Assembly: GCA_021732665.1 (NCBI GenBank)
Contig: JAKFUL010000004.1
Span: forward strand, 60,844-124,843
Length of the DNA stretch: 64,000 nt
Origin: Acetobacteraceae bacterium
GTDB lineage: Bacteria; Pseudomonadota; Alphaproteobacteria; Acetobacterales; Acetobacteraceae
Direction: 5' to 3'
The translations under genes and the position numbers were made by a program. Below, one piece after another: positions 57,103 through 64,000 of the stretch; positions within the stretch are counted from its first letter, which is position 1, and every line of letters begins with the position of its first letter. The notes below the pieces were generated by a model. That model was not told the DNA's origin. It ran no database searches and saw only the letters and a program-made list of their open reading frames with translations.

Positions 57103-58682
57103 TACGAGGCGAGGAACACATCGCCAAAGCCGGTATGCACCCCAAGACCTGTTGTGACGACATTGCGCAGGCGCCGGTCATGGATGGTCGGGAAGGCCAT
57201 TTCCATCAGCCAGATCTGCGGCACTTCCTCGCACAATATCTTCTGCACATCGGTAAACGCGGCCTGCCGATCGGCGGCTGCGGGCACGGACCGTGCGCGC
57301 GCAAAAAGCTCATCCACCCGCGGGTTGGAATAGCCGCCGGTGTTGGTGAAGGTCACGCGCTGGATGTTGGAGGTGACATAGGTCCGCTCCACCCCCAGCG
57401 TCGGGTCGCCGAACTGATAGACGAAATTCACGCTGGTCTCATATTCCCAGGCGCCGATGCGCCGCGCCCAATTGCCGGCATCGGTGCTTTCCAATTCCAG
57501 GGTGACGCCAACCTGCCGGAAAGCCTGGCGCAGATACTCGGCGAGGCGCGACCAGATCTCGCCATAGGGCAGCACCAGGTGCTTCAGCGTGAAGCGCACG
57601 CCCTGGGCATTGGCGCGGAAGCCCGCGGCATCCAGCAGCGCATTGGCCGCACGCACATCGAAGCCGGCGATGCGGACATTGCGGTCATGGAATTTGGTGG
57701 TCGACGCCACCGGGTTGGTGGCCGGCTTGCCCACGCCGAACCACAGCCTTTGCGCGATGAAATTGCGGTCCACCGCCATGCTCAGCGCCTGGCGCACCCG
57801 CACATCGTTCAGCGGCGCCACGCGGTGGTTCAGCTCGATCCAGGAGACCGGCGAGAAATACTCCCAGCCATTGACCGCGACTTCCAGGTTCGGACGCGCC
57901 CGCAGCGCCGGCACGTCGAAGGGCTCGATGTCATTGGCCTGGGTCAACTGCGCCTGACCGGTCTCGATCGCCAGCCTGCGCGATTGGCTATCGGGCACGA
58001 TGCGATAAATGATCGCGTCGAGATAAGGCTGGTTCGGCCGCCAGTAATCGGAAAAACGCTCGAGGCGCACGAAATTGCCGCGCTGCCATTCGGCGAAGCG
58101 GAACGGCCCGGTGCCGACCGGCCGCTGCACCACCGGCGCGGTGCGGTAGTCCAACCCGTCGAACAGGTGCTTGGGCACGATGCCGCAGGCGCTCACGTCG
58201 AACATCAGCAGGAAGGGCTCGAAGGCCTGCTTGAGGGTAAATTTCACCGTGTGCGGGTCCGGCGCCTCGGCGGTGTCGATCAGGGCGAAGATGGCGCGCG
58301 CGCGCGGCGCCAGCTCGGTGTGGAACTTCATCACCGAGAAGATCACGTCATCGGCCGTCATCGGCCGCCCGTCATGGAACTTCACGTTCTCCTGCAGCCG
58401 GAAGACGTATTCCTTCCCGTCCGGGCTGATCGTCCAGCTCTTCGCCAGCACCGGGATGGGCTCCAGCGTGGGCGAGAAGGTCAGCAGCCCCTCGAACATC
58501 TTCGAGCCGATGACGATGGTCGGCCCCTGGTTGTTCACGCCGATCTGCAGGACCGGCGGCTCGGGCGTCAGCATGGTGGTCAGCGTGCCGCCGCGGCGCG
58601 GCGTGATGCCCTGCGCCTGGGCCTCCGCCACGGTCATCAGCAGGGGTGTGGCGGCCAGCAGGCCCCGACGGTTCAACTCCAT
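57102..58682 (-). CDS. Peptide/nickel-type ABC transporter substrate-binding protein
   Basis: MELNRRGLLAATPLLMTVAEAQAQGITPRRGGTLTTMLTPEPPVLQIGVNNQGPTIVIGSKMFEGLLTF...WTISPDGKEYVFRLQENVKFHDGRPMTADDVIFS. Confidence 0.95.
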   Translation of the reverse strand: MELNRRGLLAATPLLMTVAEAQAQGITPRRGGTLTTMLTPEPPVLQIGVNNQGPTIVIGSKMFEGLLTFSPTLEPIPVLAKSWTISPDGKEYVFRLQENVKFHDGRPMTADDVIFSVMKFHTELAPRARAIFALIDTAEAPDPHTVKFTLKQAFEPFLLMFDVSACGIVPKHLFDGLDYRTAPVVQRPVGTGPFRFAEWQRGNFVRLERFSDYWRPNQPYLDAIIYRIVPDSQSRRLAIETGQAQLTQANDIEPFDVPALRARPNLEVAVNGWEYFSPVSWIELNHRVAPLNDVRVRQALSMAVDRNFIAQRLWFGVGKPATNPVASTTKFHDRNVRIAGFDVRAANALLDAAGFRANAQGVRFTLKHLVLPYGEIWSRLAEYLRQAFRQVGVTLELESTDAGNWARRIGAWEYETSVNFVYQFGDPTLGVERTYVTSNIQRVTFTNTGGYSNPRVDELFARARSVPAAADRQAAFTDVQKILCEEVPQIWLMEMAFPTIHDRRLRNVVTTGLGVHTGFGDVFLAS

Positions 58683-58808
58683 GGTGCTCGTCCTCATCCT
58701 GGTTTGGGCGAAGCTTAGGCAGCACTCCCCTGCCCTGTCATCGGGGTATGCGCGCACCGGGCGCCCGGGTGCGGCGGAAACTGCGCGGCAACCGGGCAGC
58801 GCGCTGCC

Positions 58809-59771
58809 TCAATCCAGCCGGATGTTGGCCGAACGGATGATATTGCCCCAGGCCGCCTGCTCGGAGAGCACCCGCGCCGCCAGCCCCTCGGGGGTGGTGT
58901 GGTCGGCCAGCGCCGCCTGGCCACGCAGCACCTCCAGCATGGCCGGCGCGGCCAGGGCGGCGCCCACGGCCTCGTTCAGCCGGGCCACGATGGGGGCGGG
59001 TGTGCGGGCGGGGGCGAAGATCGCCTGGAAGATCGAGGTGGTGAGGTTCACCCCCGCCTCGATCAGCGTCGGCACATTCGGCAACAGCGCGAGGCGCGCG
59101 GGCGAAAGGGCGGCCAGTATGCGCACCCCACCATCCCTGGCCAGGGCCTCGGCCGCGCCCGCCGGCACCACCATGCTGTCGACCTGGGACGCCGCCAGCG
59201 CCTGGACCGCGGGTGCCGCGCCGGTGAAGGGCACGTGCAGCAGCTGAAAGCCCGCCGCCTCGCCGATCCTGAGCATGGCGATCTGCGACACGCTGCCGAC
59301 ACCCCAGCTGGAATGGGTCAGCGCCTCCGGCCGCGCCTTGGCCGCGGTGATGAAGCCGGCCAGGTCGGCCACGCCGCGCTGCGTCGGCCCCACGGCCAGG
59401 ACCAGCGGCACATTGGTGATGTTGCTGACGGCTGCGAAATCGCGATTGGCGTCATAGGGGATGTTGCGCATGGCGGCGGGGTTCACCGCATGGGTGTCGG
59501 TGACCCCCAGCAGCAGGGTCGTGCCATCGGGTGTCGCGCGCGCCACCATGGCCGCGCCGATGCTGCCATTGGCGCCGGCGCGGTTCTCCACCACCACGGT
59601 ATTGCCCAGAAAGGCGGTCATCGGCCCGGAGATGGCGCGGGCCAGCACGTCTGTGATGCCGCCGGGGTTGTAGGGCACCACGATGCGGATGGTGCCGCCG
59701 GGAATGGGTTGCGCCATCGCCGTGGAAACAAAAGCGGGCGCGGCAAGGGCAAGGGAACGACGGGTCAGCAC
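58809..59771 (-). CDS. Bug-family tripartite tricarboxylate transporter receptor
   Basis: IPGGTIRIVVPYNPGGITDVLARAISGPMTAFLGNTVVVENRAGANGSIGAAMVARATPDG. Confidence 0.94.
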   Translation of the reverse strand: MLTRRSLALAAPAFVSTAMAQPIPGGTIRIVVPYNPGGITDVLARAISGPMTAFLGNTVVVENRAGANGSIGAAMVARATPDGTTLLLGVTDTHAVNPAAMRNIPYDANRDFAAVSNITNVPLVLAVGPTQRGVADLAGFITAAKARPEALTHSSWGVGSVSQIAMLRIGEAAGFQLLHVPFTGAAPAVQALAASQVDSMVVPAGAAEALARDGGVRILAALSPARLALLPNVPTLIEAGVNLTTSIFQAIFAPARTPAPIVARLNEAVGAALAAPAMLEVLRGQAALADHTTPEGLAARVLSEQAAWGNIIRSANIRLD

Positions 59772-59861
59772 AGGCGAAAGCCTCCTGAAAAGGTGGATGG
59801 CGTGCCGGCTTTCTTCCCGTGCCGGGTATGGCAGATGGGGCGGGAAAGTAAACCGCGCCGG

Positions 59862-61550
59862 TCAGGCCAGCCGGGCGAAGCCCAGCTTCAGCAATTGTAG
59901 GATGCCGCGCCCGGCGAAAGGCCGGTCCCCCTCGGGCAGCGCGTCGCGCAGCGCCAGTGCGGTGATATCGCCTTCCGCCGGAATGGCCGCCAGAAGGCGC
60001 GAAAGCCGCGCCACCGCCGCCGCATCGCCGGGCGGGTGGATGCCCGCCGGCAGGGCCAGCGCCGCCACCAGGCCGATGCCCGGCGCCGCCGGGTCGCGCG
60101 CCAGCCGGGTCTGCGGCCCCAACGCCGCACTCGGCCAATCCGCGAACAGCACCGTGGGGTCGGCGATGGCGGGCGCCGGCAGGGCGGCGGGTGCGCTGGC
60201 CGGCGCGGCCTGGCGGATCGCCGCGAGCTCGGCCCAGAGCGCCTGCCAGCGCGGCATGATCCGCGCCCAGTCGAACTGCGCCCGCGCCCGCGCCTGGCCG
60301 GCGGCCCCCATGGCACGGCGCCGCGCGGGGTCCATCACCAGCACCTCCAGCGCCGCCGCGGTGGCCGCCACGTCGATGGCTACCAGCTGGGTGCTGGCGG
60401 CCAGGAAATGGTCGTAATCCATGCCATTGGCGGCATGCGCCATGGCCAGGTCGGGCGCGGAACCCGGGGCTGCCATCAGCGAGGCGATGCGAAACCCATC
60501 CTCGCCATCGCGCACCGTGTCGCGGAAGCCATCCCAGTCGCTGACCAGCACCGGCAGCCCGGCCGCCATGCCCTCGACCACCGCCAGACCGAAGGTCTCC
60601 TGGATATTGTCGGAGAGCAGGACGAAGGCGTCACCGGCCGCCCAGACCCCGGGCCGGCGCTCGGGCTCCAGCCCGCCGGCGCGGAACAGGTTGACCTTCG
60701 GGCAAAGGGCGCGGGCCTGGTCACGCAGCGCAGCCTCCTGCCCCTCATTGGAACTCCAGCCGGCCATGAGAAGATGCAGCTTGCGGCCCGGCGGCAGCTT
60801 GTCCGACACCCGCCCCAGCGCCGCGAGCATCGGCCAGTGATGCGCCTTGGCGTGCCAGCTCACCCGGCCGTGATGCAGCAGCACGAAATCATCGGGGCCG
60901 GCGCCGATGCGGGCCCGCCACTCCATCCGCATGGACGGCGCGAAGGTGAAGGCCGCGGTGTCGATCCCCAGCGGAATGATGGGCAGCCGCGGCCGCACGA
61001 AGCGCGTCGCCCCCAGCCGTTCCGCCAGCCGCGCCTCCTCGGCCGAAAGCAGCATCTCGATCATCCGCCGCGCGGATTGCGAGATGCACACCACCGCGTC
61101 CCATTCCCGCACCGGGAAATTCGCCAGCTCCGCCACGCCCCCCATGGCGCCGAGCGAGGACAGGGTGTGGGTGACGCCGGTGATGGAGAAGCCGCTCTCG
61201 GCCCCCGCCAGGGCGCGCAGCCGGGCCAGGTTGCCGATATTCGGCCCCGGCAGGGAGAGCGTGCCGATGCCCGCGACCTCGGCGATGTTCTGCGGCTGGA
61301 TAACGGAGGTGGGCGCGCGGGCACCCAGGCCCCTGGCCAGCGGCTCGAATTGCGGCGCGGCACCCGGGGCCAGGGCATATGCGACATGGCGGTCCACCCC
61401 GGCATGGCGGATCATGGCGCGCAGGAAGCCCTCGGTCGCGGAATGCCGGCCCATCAGCTTGCCGTGCTTGGTGCTGTAACCCTCGGGCATGAAGGCCAGG
61501 GCGGCGTTGGCGGCGGTTTTGGCGATGGCGGATTTCGGTGCGGCGGGCAT
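59862..61550 (-). CDS. Glycosyltransferase family 4 protein
   Basis: VTHTLSS...FVLLHHGRVSWHAKAHHWPML...AAGDAFVLLSDNIQETFGLAVVEGMAAGLPVLVSDWDGFRDTVRDGEDGF. Start trimmed to MPAAPKSAIAK. Confidence 0.9.
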   Translation of the reverse strand: MPAAPKSAIAKTAANAALAFMPEGYSTKHGKLMGRHSATEGFLRAMIRHAGVDRHVAYALAPGAAPQFEPLARGLGARAPTSVIQPQNIAEVAGIGTLSLPGPNIGNLARLRALAGAESGFSITGVTHTLSSLGAMGGVAELANFPVREWDAVVCISQSARRMIEMLLSAEEARLAERLGATRFVRPRLPIIPLGIDTAAFTFAPSMRMEWRARIGAGPDDFVLLHHGRVSWHAKAHHWPMLAALGRVSDKLPPGRKLHLLMAGWSSNEGQEAALRDQARALCPKVNLFRAGGLEPERRPGVWAAGDAFVLLSDNIQETFGLAVVEGMAAGLPVLVSDWDGFRDTVRDGEDGFRIASLMAAPGSAPDLAMAHAANGMDYDHFLAASTQLVAIDVAATAAALEVLVMDPARRRAMGAAGQARARAQFDWARIMPRWQALWAELAAIRQAAPASAPAALPAPAIADPTVLFADWPSAALGPQTRLARDPAAPGIGLVAALALPAGIHPPGDAAAVARLSRLLAAIPAEGDITALALRDALPEGDRPFAGRGILQLLKLGFARLA

Positions 61551-61625
61551 GACGCCAGTGTGATGCCGGGGCTTGCGGCGCGGCGCAAGGATGCGCATGT
61601 AGCCTTTGTAAGGATGCCTAGGGAG

Positions 61626-62609
61626 ATGAAGCGCATGCGCCGTCGCCAGATCGGGTTCGCCGCAGGCGCCCTCGCCACACCTTGGCTGTTGCCGGGGGGC
61701 GCCCTGGGGCAATCCTTCCAGGAACGGCCGATCCGGATCATCGTCCCCTTCCCGCCCGGCGGTTCGAACGACACGGTCGCTCGCATCGTGCAGCCCCGGC
61801 TGCAGGAGATCCTGGGCCGCAACATCCTGGTGGATAATCGCGCCGGTGCCTCGGGCGCGGTGGGTTCGACCGAGACGGCCCGCGCCCAGCCGGACGGCCA
61901 TACCTGGCTGCTGGCCAATGACACGCTGGCCGGCAATGAGAGCCTGATGAGCCTGCCCTACCGGGTGATGCAGGCCTTCAGCTTCGCCTCCGTGCTGGGC
62001 ACCTGCCCCTATGCGCTGACGGCCCATCCCAGCACGCCCTTGCGCACGCTGGCACAGATGATCACGGCGGCGAAGGCAGCGCCCGACAGCATGTCCTATG
62101 CCACGACGGGGGTCGGCTCGCTCGCCCATATCGCCGCCGTACTGCTGCAGAACCGTGGCGATTTCCGCATCAGCCACGTGCCTTATCGCGGCGGCGGGCC
62201 GGCGCTGCAGGATGCGCTGGGCGGCCATGTTCCGCTGTTCATGTCCAACATCGTGATCATCCTCAACCATATGCGGGAGGGGCGGCTGATGCCGCTGGGC
62301 GTCTCCTCGGCGCAGCAAAGCCGCTTCCTGCCCAATGTGCCGACCTTTGCCGAGCAGGGTTTTCCGGGCTTCGAGGCATTGACCTATTGGGTGATGGTGG
62401 GACCGGCGGGCATCCCCGCGCCACTTGTCGCACGGATGCAACAGGCGCTGCGGCAGGTGCTGGCGGAGCCTGCGGTGCAGGCGCGCATGGCCGATCAGGG
62501 GGCCGAGATCACCGCCACCACCCCGGCCGAGACCCAGACCTTCATCGCCGCCGAGATCGCCCGCTGGGGCGAGGTGATCCGTAGCAACAATATCCGCGCC
62601 GAGGGTTGA
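61626..62609 (+). CDS. Bug-family tripartite tricarboxylate transporter receptor (tandem copy 1)
   Basis: MKRMRRRQIGFAAGALATPWLLPGGALGQSFQERPIRIIVPFPPGGSNDTVARIVQPRLQEILGRNILVDNRAGASGAVGSTETARAQPDG. Confidence 0.94.
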   Translation: MKRMRRRQIGFAAGALATPWLLPGGALGQSFQERPIRIIVPFPPGGSNDTVARIVQPRLQEILGRNILVDNRAGASGAVGSTETARAQPDGHTWLLANDTLAGNESLMSLPYRVMQAFSFASVLGTCPYALTAHPSTPLRTLAQMITAAKAAPDSMSYATTGVGSLAHIAAVLLQNRGDFRISHVPYRGGGPALQDALGGHVPLFMSNIVIILNHMREGRLMPLGVSSAQQSRFLPNVPTFAEQGFPGFEALTYWVMVGPAGIPAPLVARMQQALRQVLAEPAVQARMADQGAEITATTPAETQTFIAAEIARWGEVIRSNNIRAEG

Positions 62610-62681
62610 CACGCCGCTGGACTCGCGCCGGCATTGGCGCAATATGCGTGCCGTTTCTATGACATACGGGTGGAATCGCCA

Positions 62682-63656
62682 ATGAATCGCCGCATTTTCG
62701 TCAGCCTCGCCACTGCGGGGCTTGCAGCCCCAGCGTTTGTTCGCGCGCAAGGCGCCGCGACTTTCCCTGACCGGCCGATCCGGCTGATCGTTCCATGGCC
62801 GCCCGGTGGCTCGACCGACACCATTGCGCGGATCTTCACACCCCACCTGGCCGATATGCTGGGACGGGCAATCGTGATCGACAACCGCGGCGGCGCCTCC
62901 GGCGCCACGGGGGCGACGGAAGCCGCGCGCGCGCCCGCCGATGGCAGTGTCTGGGCCTTCGTCTACGACACCCAGGCGACGAATGAGACGGTGATGCGCC
63001 TGCCGTTTCGCACCTTGGAGGCCTTCGTCCCCGTCACCATCGCGGCCACCGGGCCGCTGGCGATGGTCGCGCATCACAGCACGCCCTACCGCAGTTTCGA
63101 GGACGTGATCGAGGCGGCGAAACGTGCGCCGGAAACGGTGAATTACGCGACCTCGGGAGTGGGCGGCCTGGCCCATGTCAGCACCACGCTGTTGCAGCAA
63201 AGCCGCGATTTCCGCCTGGTGCATGTGCCCTATCGCGGCGGCGGGCCGGCGTTGAATGACGCGGTGGCCGGCCATGTGCCGCTGTTCATGACCAATGTGG
63301 TGATCGTCAGCCAGCATATCCGCGCCGGAACGCTGCGGCCGCTGGGAGTGACCACCGCGGGCGAAAGCCGCCATGTGCCCGGCACACGCAGCTTCGCGCA
63401 GCAGGGTTTTTCGGGTTTCGAGGCGCCGACCTGGTGGGCCATGCTCGGCCGCGCCGGCGTCAACCCCGCGCTGGTCAGCCGCATGCATGAGGCGATGGCG
63501 CGGGTCTTGGCGGAGCCGGAGGTGAAACGCCGGATCGAGGAGCAGGGCTGCGACGTCGTGGCGAACAGCCCGGCCGAAGCCACGCGCTTCCTGACGGCGG
63601 AGATCGCCAAATGGGGCCAGGTGATCCGCAGCAACGACATCCGCGTGGATAGCTGA
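62682..63656 (+). CDS. Bug-family tripartite tricarboxylate transporter receptor (tandem copy 2)
   Basis: MNRRIFVSLATAGLAAPAFVRAQGAATFPDRPIRLIVPWPPGGSTDTIARIFTPHLADMLGRAIVIDNRGGASGATGATEAARAPADG. Confidence 0.95.
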   Translation: MNRRIFVSLATAGLAAPAFVRAQGAATFPDRPIRLIVPWPPGGSTDTIARIFTPHLADMLGRAIVIDNRGGASGATGATEAARAPADGSVWAFVYDTQATNETVMRLPFRTLEAFVPVTIAATGPLAMVAHHSTPYRSFEDVIEAAKRAPETVNYATSGVGGLAHVSTTLLQQSRDFRLVHVPYRGGGPALNDAVAGHVPLFMTNVVIVSQHIRAGTLRPLGVTTAGESRHVPGTRSFAQQGFSGFEAPTWWAMLGRAGVNPALVSRMHEAMARVLAEPEVKRRIEEQGCDVVANSPAEATRFLTAEIAKWGQVIRSNDIRVDS

Positions 63657-63688
63657 GGCGAATTTCCTACATTCTTCGCCGAAGGGGT

Positions 63689-63717
63689 TTGACAGGCGGG
63701 CGGGCTGCCCGTAGAAG
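63689..63717 (+). promoter_or_regulatory. Candidate housekeeping promoter P1 (TTGACA-N17-TAGAAG)
   Basis: TTGACA at 63689-63694, 17-bp spacer, TAGAAG at 63712-63717, in a region with no convincing ORF. Confidence 0.55.
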
Positions 63718-63747
63718 CCCCTTCACCGCAGCGACGGCAAGTTGTTC

Positions 63748-63776
63748 TTGACACCGAGGGGATCACCCGATAGTGT
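63748..63776 (+). promoter_or_regulatory. Candidate housekeeping promoter P2 (TTGACA-N17-TAGTGT)
   Basis: TTGACA at 63748-63753, 17-bp spacer, TAGTGT at 63771-63776. Confidence 0.65.
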
Positions 63777-63782
63777 CGTCAC

Positions 63783-64000
63783 CCTGCCAACACGCGGCGG
63801 AGTCTCCGGCAACCCTTTTGGGTGTTAGGTTCGGCCAAAGTCCGAAAGGTCTTTGGCGTTTCCTGTCGGTGTTGTTGTTTTAAAACCGCATCGGTTTTTC
63901 ATGGAAGTTAAGAAGACTGCGTTGAGAGACGCTTGCTTCTGACGGCTGTGTGATTTGGCTGAAGTGTTCCGCGTTGAGTGGGATGCGTGGCTGGCGCTGG
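63783..64000 (+). other. Structured non-coding leader downstream of tandem promoters, possibly 5' leader of an rRNA operon (continues past window)
   Basis: No ORF in the track after 63766. Hairpins ccaaag(63835-63840)/ctttgg(63851-63856) and aaaaccg-cat-cggtttt (63882-63898). Less GC-rich than surrounding coding DNA. Confidence 0.4.

Noticed and set aside
59862-63488. 1208-aa minus-strand ORF
   Set aside because: Only 59862-61550 is a credible glycosyltransferase; the N-terminal extension is antisense to two Bug genes.

Overview
High-GC alphaproteobacterial chromosomal window, probably Acetobacteraceae/Roseomonas-like (inferred from the DUF1013/TrcR, DUF1192, DUF1178, YajC, SigF-NrsF and abundant Bug/TTT receptor gene content). 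About 60 coding regions are supported. They are mostly housekeeping and metabolic genes: glycosyltransferases, aldehyde dehydrogenase, EF-G, RadC, cysDNC, photolyase, ComF, glutaredoxin, ABC importers and four Bug-family receptors. There is one tRNA-Ile2(CAU). No CRISPR array, prophage or complete IS element was seen. Items most worth a second look: (1) a tetR-devBCA operon with a tandem 20-bp-phased operator shared with a divergent ureidoglycine aminohydrolase-like cupin; (2) a SigF-NrsF pair with overlapping GTAACC promoter elements; (3) intergenic palindromic repeats whose ends supply stop codons to flanking genes; (4) a lipoprotein plus small acidic protein pair of unknown function; (5) a 171-bp, five-copy FG-GAP-like repeat with alternating A/B sub-types in an RTX protein; (6) a cysteine-dioxygenase-like/four-rhodanese operon; (7) a frameshifted DUF2306 gene; (8) tandem consensus promoters and a structured non-coding leader at the right edge, possibly an rRNA operon leader. 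All calls come from reading sequence and translations by eye. No database search was run.
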